Positions 1 through 10,768 of a stretch of 38,130 nt of DNA are shown here, piece by piece. A program made the position numbers and the translations under genes. The notes under the pieces are model-generated. The model searched no databases and was not told the DNA's origin. It saw only the letters and a program-made list of their open reading frames with translations. The stretch spans positions 274,732,763 to 274,770,892 of the forward strand of contig JBOZIK010000001.1 of the NCBI GenBank assembly GCA_051453625.1, written 5' to 3'. Source of the stretch: Welwitschia mirabilis (lineage: Eukaryota; Gnetophyta; Gnetopsida; Welwitschiales). Within the stretch, counting starts at the first letter, position 1. Every line of letters begins with the position of its first letter.

Positions 1-672
1 AGATCTTTTTGGCACTTTTCAATACTGGCATATTCATTATGAATCTGAAAGATCAAGTGGCATATTTTATTGGAACATCTTTTGTATTGATTCATATCTG
101 ATTAAGGAGATCTATTCTTGAAAAAGGACTTCACTTAGAATTAAATCTAAGAACTTCATCATTGTATTCATTTGGAGACGAGCTCCTTTCTTTATACTGA
201 TACTGAATAAGCGATATCAGAGCTACCAAGNNNNNNNNNNNNNNNNNNNNNNNNNNNNNNNNNNNNNNNNNNNNNNNNNNNNNNNNNNNNNNNNNNNNNN
301 NNNNNNNNNNNNNNNNNNNNNNNNNNNNNNNNNNNNNNNNNNNNNNNNNNNNNNNNNNNNNNNNNNNNNNNNNNNNNNNNNNNNNNNNNNNNNNNNNNNN
401 NNNNNNNNNNNNAGATCAAGCTTGGAAGAAGTTAATCATTGAGAGTGGAGTAGGGGAGTTCTTGAACCACTATAAATCCTACATGCATCCAAACTCGTAG
501 TTTCTATTTTATATTTTTCCATTCTATTTTTCATTCTTTACATGCACAATCTTAATTTCATTATTCATTTATATTCAATTTGTGATTAGAATTCTTTAAG
601 TTGTTTTGAGCTTAACTTTTTCTTTTAAAGAACTTATTAAACCCCCCCTCCCCAGGGTTTTTAATCCTATCA
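1..672 (+). mobile_element. Ty1/copia-like LTR, 3' part (solo LTR or end of an element)
   Basis: The segment at 440-500 (GAGTAGGGGAG, then GAACCACTATAAATCC) and the late C-run at 641-655 (AAACCCCCCCTCCCC) followed by a CCTATCA end at about 672 resemble the R-U5 end of plant copia LTRs, where a 'CACCCCCCTCT' tract lies shortly before the LTR terminus. No TGGTATCAGAGC-type primer site follows position 672. This is therefore the downstream edge of a 3' LTR or a solo LTR rather than a 5' LTR. The 5' end lies outside the window and 182 bases are unknown. No coding sequence is visible. The assignment is by remembered pattern only. Confidence 0.45.
231..412. other. Assembly gap (182 N)
   Basis: Run of N inside the copia-like LTR. 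Reading frames that span it are artefacts. Confidence 0.99.
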
Positions 673-689
673 AACATTATTTTGCAAAA

Positions 690-1370
690 GCCATAAACCA
701 CAAGCCTTGAAAATGAAGTAAAAATCCTAAGCTTTCAAATATTTTACCTATACTAAATAATTTAGAAAAACTATATAGTGACTAATGGGAAAAAGGCTTG
801 AAGTAAATTCCATATTTGAAAATTTGCAAATCACAAGCCATGAAAAGTAAGTACATAATATATTTTTTTAAATTATAACAATGTATTATTTTAGAAAAAT
901 AGCATGGAAGGCAGAATGAAGTTTCTACTAGTGATAGTCAATATGTAAAAAACTATGAATCACAAGCACAAAAAGCAGGTCCATAATATATATTAAAGTA
1001 ATGTAATATTCCATAAAAACAGCATGATGGCTAGCAAGAAAAAAACTTGGAGTAAATTTTACATTTGAAGAGATACAAGCCACGAGCTACAAAAAGTGGG
1101 TCCATTTGACTTTGAGGATAAGTCACATTAAATGCATAACTAAATTAAAAATAATAGCAAGTGGTAGGCTATAGAAGGAAAAGTTTTATATGATTCCAAA
1201 AGGCATACTTCATGATCCATAAAACATAAAAAGATAAATCCAAATTAACATATTTAACTAATATTAAATAATTCTAGAGACATAACATGATGATCAACAA
1301 GAAGAGAGCTTTACATATTTTTCACTTAAAAAGCTACAAGTCACAAGCCATAAGAAAGGTAAAGCCCTTT
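690..1370 (+). repeat. Diverged ~130-bp tandem repeat, about 6 copies
   Basis: A landmark 'CACAAGCC' or close variant recurs at about 699, 832, 961, 1081, 1211 and 1342, which gives spacings of 133, 129, 120, 130 and 131 bp. Each landmark is followed by a short A-rich stretch and a 'GGTCC'- or 'AGTAC'-like word. It is preceded by an 'ATAGCATG..GGC' or 'ACATGATG' motif and an 'AGTAAATT' or 'TTTACAT' block, so whole units align and not only the landmark. Units differ strongly by substitution, so the array is old. No reading frame is conserved across units. It could be a relic satellite, or tandem repeats inside the untranslated part of a lost retroelement. Confidence 0.8.
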
Positions 1371-1659
1371 TTTAGCTTAATGATTTAAAAGAATATATTG
1401 CAGCTAATGGGGCTAATAAATGCAAGCTTTTGTGAACTATTAGAAAAATTTACAATATTAAAGGAAGATGGCAAAAGGAAAAAGTATGACTAGAGGGATA
1501 TAACTTTGAAAATCATGTTTTTACATGAAAATTACAGGATACAAAAAATAACTTGGTTTTAACCTTATTATAGTATGAACGAAAGTAATGCTAATAAGGG
1601 CCTTATTAAAAACTAAAGACGTTATTTAAATGTGATAATAGGTAGGTATGCTTTCATAG
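1371..1659. other. AT-rich stretch, nothing recognised
   Basis: No open frame, RNA gene or repeat structure seen between the tandem array and the next dispersed repeat. Confidence 0.6.
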
Positions 1660-2110
1660 CTTTAGGATTAGTATTTTACATTGAATTTGACTTGATTAAT
1701 AAATTGAGGTTAAAGCAAGCTTTCTTAAACATTGAGATTAATCAAGTGGTTTCTTCTTATGCTTTTCCTTTTTTTTCTTTGGTGGTGGGTTGGAGGTAGT
1801 AGGGTGGGGGATTGGTGGAGGGGCAGTGAGTATTTAATTACCTTTTATCTCTCTCTTAAATTGAATTTATTATTTGATAACTCATTTTTATTTTGGATTT
1901 TGTGAGATCCACCATGCTCTAGGATGTTGATGGGAGCATAAATCTTATGATAATATTAGTCAAGTTAAAATTCACACCCTTACTCAAAAATTAAAAAACT
2001 TAGAACTATTCACAAAATAAATGTTAATTACTATTTATCTAAATAAAAATCTATAATAATTAGTAATAAAGTTTAACCCATAAAAAATGAATTCTAAATA
2101 CATTATTTAT
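1660..2110 (+). repeat. Dispersed repeat copy S1, pairs with 3090-3500
   Basis: Three blocks match the later copy in the same order: 'TTAGGATTAG' then 'ATTAATAAATTGAGGT' near 1665-1710, 'GGGAGCATAA' to 'ATTAGTCAAGTT' near 1930-1965, and 'CTATAATAATTAG' near 2051. Identity is low and indels are frequent. S1 differs from its partner by an internal pyrimidine/G-rich block at 1757-1830. It is probably an old LTR or other non-coding transposon fragment; the class is not recognised. Confidence 0.4.
1780..1826 (+). other. G-rich patch after a T-rich tract
   Basis: Runs GGTGGTGGG, GGAGG, GGG, GGGGG, GGTGG and GGGG occur within about 47 bases on the plus strand, directly after a C/T-rich run (1757-1779). 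There are four runs of three or more G, with loops of about 12, 1 and 9 bases. It is the clearest base-composition outlier in the window and could form a G-quadruplex. Confidence 0.7.
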
Positions 2111-2921
2111 AGCCTTAAAATAATTAATTTACTAAAGTTAAAGGGGTCAAAATTATAAAAATTATATTGGAAACATTTTGCACATATTTGTATGAAAATG
2201 TCGAAGATCATAAACATTCATATAGATCTAATTAATCAAATTCAAAGAACATGAAATTATTTTAAAATAAAAAGAAAAAATAATATATGAAAGCTTCTCC
2301 TCTTAAGCCAAAAATATTAATTCATGAACTATCAATCAAGTAAAGCTAAATAAAATAACTATAAGAATTATTATCACTTATTTAAGCTAACATGGTATCT
2401 CATTAAGAAATGATAGTTTCAAGGGAAAGAGACAGATCACTTAATGTCAATCACAAATGTTATAGATGCAAATTAAAAAATTTGTAATACTTATGTATTA
2501 CCACTTTTCATAAACGGCTCATCTTATAATTTAATGTAGGAAACAAGAATCATAACAAGAGATTTTATAAACTTAACAAATGAATTATCTATTATAATAA
2601 AACCCTAATAAAATATTAAATAAATCACACATGAGTAAATAAATTACAAAAGAATTACAAATAACTATTATAATGTATGTAATCATTAATACATTAATAA
2701 TATAAAAACAAAATTCAAATCCACTGAAAGATCAAATTTGATAACTAGTAATATAAGTAAAATAAAAAAATAATTAAGTATAAAATATGTCATTGGATTT
2801 AGCATGAGAGTTTCTTCATGTAGTATCCATTCCAACATGCTTAGAAAATAAGAAAATGAGTTTAAAACCTGATTATGAGATAATTCCTCATTATATCTAT
2901 AAAATCTATCATGGGATCAAA
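2111..2921. other. AT-rich stretch, nothing recognised
   Basis: About 800 bases of very AT-rich DNA with no open frame, structure or family motif that I can support. Confidence 0.6.
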
Positions 2922-3035
2922 GGTTCTAAGTGATGGAATAAACAATGATGAAAATGCATAATGGAATACTAATGGAAAGGTTATAAGTGTTGAAATAAAG
3001 AATGATAAAAAGGCATCATGGAATACTAATGGAAA
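2922..3035 (+). repeat. 57-bp tandem duplication
   Basis: Copies at 2922-2978 and 2979-3035 abut exactly and differ at 7 of 57 positions by eye; the last 16 bases (TGGAATACTAATGGAA) are identical. The antisense open stretch across it repeats the same short peptide only because the DNA is duplicated. Confidence 0.9.
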
Positions 3036-3089
3036 ATAACACACGATATGTTATATAGATAAGGGATGGCTAACCCATGTAGTAGATTT

Positions 3090-3500
3090 TTCTTTTATAG
3101 GATTAGGATAAGGATTTTATATTTAATTTTTCTTAATTAATACTTTGAGGTATATCAAATATGCTCAAAGTGGGGTCATTTAATCATTATAATTAATTAA
3201 GTTAATCCTTATGGTATCTTTTCTAATTTTTTAACATTTCTTAGAACTTCATGAGTTTATATCAATTTGAATTTATTTTTCAATGACTAACTTCTAATAT
3301 AACCTATAGAGAACCTATGATTCTCCAAAATGGTGGCAGCATAATGGATTTAACAATAGCATTAGTCAAGTTCAGATATAAACACTAAGTTAAAGCTTAA
3401 ACAACATATCATGACTTGCATAATAAATATTGAGTATTGGCCATTTATAATAAAAGTTTGACAATAATTAGGATTATAGCTCAATTAGTAAAAAATTATA
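3090..3500 (+). repeat. Dispersed repeat copy S2, pairs with 1660-2110
   Basis: Same-order partner of S1: 'TAGGATTAGG' then 'TTAATACTTTGAGGT' near 3100-3151, 'GGCAGCATAATGG' to 'CATTAGTCAAGTT' near 3335-3372, and 'GACAATAATTAG' near 3460. It lacks the G-rich block of S1. No coding capacity. Confidence 0.4.
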
Positions 3501-4506
3501 AGTAGATAAATTTAAATCTTTTGAGCTTATACCTTCTAAAATTAGGACATCTAGTCTTAGATTTTCAACACTTAGAATGTTCAATCTCACAATTTTTGTA
3601 CCAAGGTTTGAATATAGAATATTGTTTATTAAGGTAAAATGACTATGTTTTTAGATTAGGTAATATTATTCTATTAAGAAAAGAAATGTTATCATACTAA
3701 GAAAGTAGAAACAATTTTATCAATAAGGGTCCTTTGTTTCTTTTAATCTAGAAATTATGAAGAAGAAAAGAAAGAATAAATAACCAAACATACTTCTTTT
3801 ATCATTATCCTATCCAATGCTATCTTATATTAATAAAGTTAAATATTCCATTTGAATATTAATTCTTTCTAATTCTGGCATGGATTTTATCCAAAGCTAA
3901 TTTACAAAATTAAAAAAGCGTAGGTTTTCTTTGCCTTTTTTTCTTTTTAAAAATTTTTTTGCCCTTAGCTTGTTTCCTTTCTTTTTTTTTTGGTTGTTTT
4001 TTTGGTTCCATTACTAATATTTCCATGAATAGGACTTAAACCTAATTCTGTTAAGTAAGAGACAAGTTTTCTATCCATTTATAGTATAGCAAAAATTGAT
4101 TAAACATTTTTCACTCTATAAGGAAAATGTCATTCTTGTAATTATACTTAAAATATTTTGTGCCTAAGGAATAATCATATCACTAAATCAAATTTTCAAT
4201 TAATAAAATTATGTTTTGCATTACTTCTTGCTATTTTTATTAGGATCATTAATAATATAGAATATTAATAAATTAAGACAAAAACAAATATTTAATCAAA
4301 ATTATTTTTACCACTATTTCAATCTTACTTTTCTATAATGTTTTGAAGTCCTTAATATAATTCTTGATGTGCTTCTTATTTAAAAACTTGAAACCATCTT
4401 TAAATAGAGATTAGATTTTATTCCATGGTATTATTTCCTTGATTGAGGTCTACATTTAAACATAAATAAAAAAATTTTATAATAATATTAAGTTCATGAT
4501 AACCAC
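3501..4506. other. AT-rich stretch, nothing recognised apart from T-rich runs
   Basis: About 1 kb without a supported feature. T-rich runs lie near 3940-4005. A GGGTCC word at 3728 was considered as a MITE end and rejected for lack of an inverted partner. Confidence 0.6.
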
Positions 4507-4579
4507 TGAATTTCAATAGAAGAAGATCCATTACCTTGGTAATTATTGAATTTCAATAAAAGAAGATCCATTACCTTGG
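4507..4579 (+). repeat. 33-bp direct repeat, 40-bp period
   Basis: Copies at 4507-4539 and 4547-4579 differ at one base and are separated by 7 bases (TAATTAT). This near-identity contrasts with the heavy divergence of the surrounding relics, so the duplication is comparatively recent. Confidence 0.92.
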
Positions 4580-5324
4580 AGTAAATTTATTAGTTTGTAG
4601 ACAAGATCCTTGCTTGAATCAACTTCTATCTATCATGTTAATTAATCATTATCTATCTTTTTTATATTAACTTCATCCTATAAAATCCAAAGCTATCAAT
4701 ATATTTGTCAAGCATATACTAAGTTTATAGTAGGAATAACTAAATGAGAGGAAATTCAAATCTCTCTTATTTTGATGTCTTAATTTTTTAAATCTTCATT
4801 GTAAACTTCAATGAAAATCTTGTTCTTCTAATTTAATATTTTTTTATATTTAGAAAAAATGCATTTTGTTGTATCTCCAGGCATCTTTTCTTAGAGTATA
4901 ATAACTATAACACAGGATTTGTGTTCTATAAATCAAACACTCACATCAAGTATGCACTAAATAAATCATCATATAAATGTCTTGTAAAAGTATGGCAAAT
5001 TTAATTTATTTCAATCATATATTTATAACATTTATAATTTTTAATTTTAATCTTTCACATCTCTTAGTTTTAGGTAAAGCTAATTTTCACTAATTGAATT
5101 TTATCAACATTGATCTATTTAACCATGAATTATTTTTTATTTAATCTTTATGCACAGATCTATGAAATATTAGAAATAATTTAATATATAAAGTATTTCA
5201 TGTAAATGTCTTTATTATTCTGTATAAATTTAATGAACTAATCACACACCCACTCATTTGTTATTCTCATATTAATTTACTTCATCATGGAAAACATGTG
5301 CTTTAATGCCCTATCAAGTTCTAT
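4580..5324. other. AT-rich stretch, nothing recognised
   Basis: No feature supported up to the left edge of element A's LTR. The exact left edge of that LTR is uncertain by some tens of bases. Confidence 0.6.
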
Positions 5325-6748
5325 TTACACTTTAATTTTCATATATATGATTCCTAAACTCTAATTTTTCAAGGTTATAAATACCATATTTATAGTTAAA
5401 TTATTATTAACAATGTTTTATTTATTAATTTTTTAAATTATTATTAAGAATGATCGACTTTAATATTTTATTTATGGATCATCCTAGGTTATATATTCAA
5501 ACTTCATTAGGGCTAATATAGAAAAATGGACTAGCACTATCATAATATCTATTGATGCCATTAGCATTCTGGAGCTAAATGGATCTTATGAAGAATTAAT
5601 GTTCCTTTACTATGAGATGGATTCCTCACACATCTCATGTACTAGTTCTGGGTTCCCATGTTTGTGAAGATATTGCTTAATGTGCTCGATTAAGGTAATC
5701 TTACATGTTATTTCTAAACTAGTTTATGAAGAATAAGGAGCTACAAATCCATGTTTTACCACCCAAGGAGGTTTATTGCTATATATTTATTAATACCAAG
5801 AAACTGCCAGTGAAAATCTGTAACATTAAAAAGAGCTATATAAGTGAAGTTAATCTAAAAAGTAAAGAATTTATGCTTTACTTTAGATTTATCCTTTATT
5901 CATCTTAGATTTTATGATTACTAAAACTTAATCATTCATTCATCCATTAGAATTTTGCAATTCTATATCTAAAATTCCTATGAATGTAATGAAGGATTAT
6001 CTTATCTTAAGGTTCTAAACCTTTCTTCTCCCTCTCTTAATATGAGGGAATGAATGACAGATGAGGTATATATCTTGTTAGGCATTAGTACTTGATTTAT
6101 GCTGATTTGATATTCTCTAAAGTATATTTTCATCATTACTAAATGTACTTTTATTTCTAATTAGATCTATTTTTTTTTCTATTATGGATTTAATTAAGAT
6201 TACCAGTTATGTAATAATTCATTTTAAATGTTCTTTCATATTTATTTCTTATATTTTTTATTTTAATTCTTTATTAGGATTTAGATGATTCATACGTTAG
6301 TTTATGATATCCTTTATGCTATCATAGAATTTTTTACATTTCATTGTAACATGTCTATTACTTTTGCTTTCATTATATCTAAAACCTATATTGAATGATT
6401 TGTTGCTTGTTTATGAATCCAAGTTGTAGTTAGGGTAATATCTTTTACTTGGTTAGGTTTTTCCTAACAAATCTCATTATGAATATTTATTGCTAATTTC
6501 TAGGTGAATAAACCTACTATATTTAATTTACTCTCTAAAATATTTTTACTTAAATCCATCAATTATTCATGTCTTCAACTCTTGCAATCTTTGAAACACC
6601 TCTATAATCCCTTAGAAAAAATAATAATTAGGGTTAATTAAACTATAACAGGATGTCCTACGTTATTTATTTAAAACTACTACCTATACCTGATGATTAG
6701 AGAACATTATGCAAAGATCATGAATTATAACAAAATTTAGGTGTAGTA
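5325..6748 (+). mobile_element. Element A: 5' LTR of a Tat/Athila-clade Ty3/gypsy element
   Basis: This ~1.42-kb block aligns along its whole length, in the same orientation, with 31017-32514. Shared anchors are 'AAGGTTATAAATACCATATT', the 'TATTTATTAATACCAAGAA' region near 5785, 'AATTAAGATT....TATGTAATAAT' near 6187, 'GATTTAGATGATT' near 6280 and 'CTTGCAATCTTTGAAA' near 6580. Both blocks end directly at a tRNA-Asp-like primer site, which defines the right LTR border. The left border is approximate: homology fades above about 5320 and a TG start is not clear. The 60-codon open stretch at 5726-5908 lies inside the LTR and is not a gene. Confidence 0.75.
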
Positions 6749-6772
6749 GGTTTTTGATACCATTACTCAAGG
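6749..6772 (+). other. Primer-binding site of element A (tRNA-Asp type, decayed)
   Basis: TTTTTGATACCATTACTCAA follows the LTR. The intact plant site is TGGCGCCGTTGCCGGGGA, the complement of the tRNA-Asp 3' end used by Athila-type elements. Nearly all differences are G to A or C to T. The following words 'CTACAATTGATATTTCTTGG' also match the start of such elements, and the equivalent place in element B has ATTGCCATTACAGGGGG. Confidence 0.75.
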
Positions 6773-8931
6773 CTACAATTGATATTTCTTGGCTTGCTAA
6801 GAATCATTTTCTTTGTGAAAATTCGATTTATTTTATATTTTTATATTTATTTTTATCAAAAAAAACATATCTTTTATAGGAATTATAGGTGTTAAGGCAT
6901 AGTATCATGGAGTCATGAACATGGTTTTAAATCTATTATGTGAAACTTTACTTCTGTATAGGTCTATTTTAACTTTATTTTTGCATTTCTTAGTGTAGAG
7001 AGGATAGTTCTATTGTACTATCGAAATTCATGGAACTTCTCTGTGTCTTTTTTCTATTGATATCTTTATTTTGTAGACATAAAATTTTATATTTGAAAAA
7101 CTTTTCTATTGAATGCCCTATGATAATTAGCATAACATTACTCTTTGTTTAGTGTATGTTTTTTGCAATGCAAGTTTCTACATTTAACTAGTCAGACCAT
7201 CACTTGTATTAGTCTTAATGCTTTTTTTTTAATTTTACATATCATCATTTAAATGTCAAATTATGTATTTTGGTAGTTTTCATTAATTTGTATTAGTATT
7301 TTATTACAAAAATGTCTTTTTTTGTCTTGTTTTCTTATGCATTATTTAATTAATCTACTATTGGTCAATTTTATACAAAAAATGATGAACTACTAGAATA
7401 CCAACCATTCTTAAACAAGTTTGATGTAGAGTTTGATTAAGAATAATTAGAACCTAAAATTTAGACTAGGATTACCTAGAAAGACGTTAAAAATTTATGA
7501 AAATATAAGTGTTTAGCTCCATTTTCATGGATTATTTTAACCTCTCACATGAATCAAAATGAAATAAAAATGTTATCATCAACTTATTACCTTAATTTTA
7601 TGGCCTAAATTTGAAATACTATGAGCATTTGTGAGAGTTCAAAGCTATAATTTCAATTATATGAAATCAAGGTAAAGTATTGAGATGAAAATTTTCCCCT
7701 TCTTCTTAACAAAAATAATAAATCTTCACTAAGGAACTTTAAAACTTTCTTAATTAAGCCATGAAAAGAATTCACACATGAGTCTTTAAAAAGTATTTTC
7801 TAATACATAAAACTAACTAAGTAACCATGAATATCATTAAATTTTAGGAACAAGATAAATAACTTTACATAATACATTTTAGAATTTAAATATCTACTAA
7901 AGAGATGTCCATAACATGGTTTTAAAGCTTAAAGATTATTAAAAATTTTATATGAAGGCTGAATCACATAAAATTAGCAACTAATAGAGATGATAAATGA
8001 TGAAAAATTTATATCTAAAGATCTAGGTGAATCTTGTAACATCTTAGAAAACATAACTAAAAGTTTTAAGAATTGAGAAAGACCTTCTATGAGTACAAAA
8101 GTAGACAAAGAGCCTCAATATTTTAAGTTCATAGAATGAGTAATATATAATTTAGATGAGGATATAGACCTCAAAAAAAAGTTAGACTACATCACTAAAA
8201 GATTAGATAGCCTTAAATCATGTAAACTTCACATAACTACTACTAAAGCAATACATTCTACATATATCTTTAACAAACATGAAAGAGAAGAGTATTCTCT
8301 ATTCCACTCTAAAAATGAATAATAACTTATAGGTGAATAATTTATAATCTATGAGATTCTTTTTGAGATAACAACAAAAAAAAACCATCATTCACTTATG
8401 GAGATTCTTACAATTTGAAATGAAAAAGTTATCATTATTTTTCATAAAAGTCTTAACAAAATAAAACATCTACTTCAAAATCACCTAATTAATATCAAAC
8501 TAAAGCACTAAAGAACATTCTTAAATAATTCATGGGAACTTAATTAGCCAATAATAATAAAGAAGATAAAATCAACAAAAGTGCTCAAACTCTTCAACAT
8601 TTAGAATAAGAAATGAATTAACTTTCTCAAACTCCTTACTTATTAACTCCACTCAATGCAAAATAGAAATAAAAGCTTCTAATCCAACCCATTCTTAAAA
8701 AGATGAGAATGATTTAAGGAATTTAATGCTATCTTACTTGGAAGTGGGATCCAAATAAATGAGAATGCCTAGGGAAGACCCTTCAACATCTAATTTTAAA
8801 TATCAAAAAAACCTATACTTAAAAATGATGAAGATGATGACATGGCAAGATTTAAACATAAATAGCTAAGAAAGACCCTGTTTCTTGAGTGTCTTACACC
8901 TTTAGTAAAAAAATGGCATTAAGAAGGGTAC
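6773..8931 (+). pseudogene. Element A: leader and presumed gag region, heavily decayed
   Basis: The interval lies between the primer site and the protease of element A, where leader and gag belong. Its first ~950 bases align with element B (32540-33590), including 'CTTCTCTGTGTC' versus 'CTTCTCTTTGTG' and 'GGCCTAAATTTGAAATACTATGAGC' versus a matching block near 33440. That shared part is non-coding leader. From about 7740 on I see only short open pieces and no recognisable gag motif. The gag call is therefore by position, not by sequence. Confidence 0.5.
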
Positions 8932-9306
8932 ATCAAAATTATTAAAGAAGTAAAAATAAACATTTCTCATTTAGATTTTAGTAAGAAAGTCCCTTCTTAT
9001 GCAAAATTCCTCAAACATATTTGTATGGCAAAGACAAAAACTAATGTTAAGAAGAATGTTTTCTTAATCCAAAAAGTAAGTACAGTAGTTTAAAATAAAC
9101 TTCCATCAAAGTTTATATATCCTAATTTCCTAATAATTTCATGTGTCATAGGTAATAAGAGGATTAATGAAGTCTTATTGAAATTAGGAGATAGTGCAAA
9201 CCTAATGTGTTATTCATTATGTAAATAACTTCAATTAGAAAAACTAAAGAAAAGTAAGATAGCTTTATCAATTACTAATTGATCAACTAAGTTCCTAATA
9301 CAATAG
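8932..9306 (+). pseudogene. Element A: gag-pol junction and aspartic protease
   Basis: One frame runs for 125 codons with four in-frame stops, three inside and one at its end. Residues appear in the order of Tat/Athila polyproteins: IKEVKINISHLD, then VPSYAKFLKHIC (family: VPKYAKFLKDLC), NKLPSKF, ISCVIGN, and LLKLGDSANLMCYSLC (family: LxDLGASVNLLPY). The last is the protease active-site region. The catalytic Asp of the usual D-[LS]-G-A is replaced (K-L-G-D), so the enzyme is dead even apart from the stops. It would have processed the Gag-Pol polyprotein in the virus-like particle. It continues in the same element into RT at 9731. Confidence 0.85.
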
Positions 9307-9730
9307 TAAACACATTTTAATTTAAGTAAATAAGTAATGTCATAGTTTTAGAGATGAAATATACTTAAAGAGGATTTTTCATTATCTTAAGAAGATCCTT
9401 CTTACTAACACATAGCTTTTAATAAATTATAGATATATAGTAAAGAAAAATGTTATTTAGGAATATGAATAAAAAGTTACAAGGTTTTAATGCAGTGAAA
9501 AAGAATCTCATGAATGACTTGGATATCCATACTTAGTTAAAATGAATGAATATAAAACCCTTGCATCCTAATCCTCCTTATAAGATTACTTACTATGACA
9601 ACGTTAAAAAGAACTAGCAATTATCCTCTAAAAAAGTCCCAACTTTAAGATGTCTTATAGGAAGCATAAACTCAAACCATTACGAAGTGCACCATAAAGA
9701 AAACCTTCTAGCCAAAAGTAATCTCTTACT
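9307..9730 (+). pseudogene. Element A: protease-RT linker, decayed
   Basis: Lies between the recognisable protease and the RT lead-in of the same polyprotein. Many stops and frame changes; no motif I can name. Listed so that the pol relic is continuous. Confidence 0.5.
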
Positions 9731-10768
9731 ATTGAACTTAAACCTCTTTTAAAAGACTTTAAGGATGCATTTCTAGTATATAACCACTTCCACCCTATAG
9801 TGGTCTTTACCAAATTATCCACCACTTAATAAGAAGCCTTAGTTTTTGTGCTTAAACAACATAATAATGATATAGGATGGATTATTTTCTACCTAAAATA
9901 ACTTGACATTTTATGTACATATATTAAATTTATTTAAAGTAAAATGCAGATCCTATTAAAGAACCTTACCATTAAGTTAACCGTCACATAAGAGAAGTAA
10001 TGATGAATAACTGCCTCAAGTTACTAGATACTAGAATTCTCTATCTAAACTTTTCCATGAGAAGTCTAGAATTATGGTAGTAAAAAATTAGAACAATGAA
10101 TAAATTTTAATTAGAGTAAAAGTAGGGCAAATGATGTTCATTAACTAAAATATAAACACCACAGATTGTAAAAAACATTTTCCTCTACCCTTTCTTGATT
10201 AGGTTTTTATCGATATTAGTGGTTGTAAGTACTACTATTTCCTATATAGATACCTAAGATATAATTAAATAGTTGTTGCCCTTGAAGACCAAGANNNNNN
10301 NNNNAGAACTATCTTAACATGCTAATTTGAAATGTATTCCTATAATAAAATTCTTTTTTAACATTTTTTATGCCCTAGCATGATAAATATCTTGCTTAAT
10401 ATGATTAAGAATATCTATTAAGGTTTTATTAATGAATCTTCTATTTTAGTGAGACCTTTGACTCCTGCATTCATTATTTTAAACTTGTCTTTACATGTTG
10501 TGGAGACAAAAATCTTATTCTTAATTGGGAGAAATGTAAATTCATGGTTACAAAAGGAATAGTTTTAGATCATTTGATTTCTAAAAGTAGGATAGAAATG
10601 GACTCTATAAAATTTCAAATTATCTTTAATCTTCTCCTTCCTAAAGGTGCTAGATATATTAGATATTTTTTTGGACATGCTGATTACTATAAAAGACCCA
10701 TTCAAAAATTCTTCAAAATCTTAAAATCCTTAACTAATCTTATCATTAAAGATTTTTCTTTTAATTAA
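9731..10768 (+). pseudogene. Element A: reverse transcriptase
   Basis: Lead-in at 9731-9901 reads IELKPLLKDFKDAFL and later VLKQHNNDIGWIIFYLK, the typical Tat/Athila approach to RT (family: ELKPLPxHLKYAFL, VLKxHKKAIGW). At 10176-10294 HFPLPFLD, YYYFLYRYLRYN and VALEDQ match the RT palm segment HFPLPFIDQ...YCFLDGYSGYNQ...PEDQ. A 10-N gap follows. From 10442 to 10768 the frame is open for about 108 codons: SETFDSCIHYFKLVF, LNWEKCKFM, GIVLDHLISKSRIEMD, GHADYYKR and LTNLIIKD, which is the RT thumb. The catalytic YxDD block falls in the badly decayed part around 10400 and is not readable. RT copies the element's RNA into DNA. The open part is a survivor of the longer polyprotein, not a separate gene. 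Confidence 0.9.
10295..10304. other. Assembly gap (10 N) inside RT
   Basis: Ten N between VALEDQ and the next RT block. Confidence 0.99.

Noticed and set aside
205-225. CGATATCAGAGCTACC resembling a copia tRNA-Met primer site
   Set aside because: It lies inside what reads as LTR sequence, with typical LTR-end motifs still downstream at 440-672; no LTR border is seen before it.
2862-3044. Minus-strand 60-codon frame with repeated FPLVFH.AF peptide
   Set aside because: The repeat is a DNA-level 57-bp tandem duplication in non-coding DNA; no family match.
3728-3790. GGGTCC...TTTGTTTC as a MITE end
   Set aside because: No inverted partner or target duplication found within about 400 bases.
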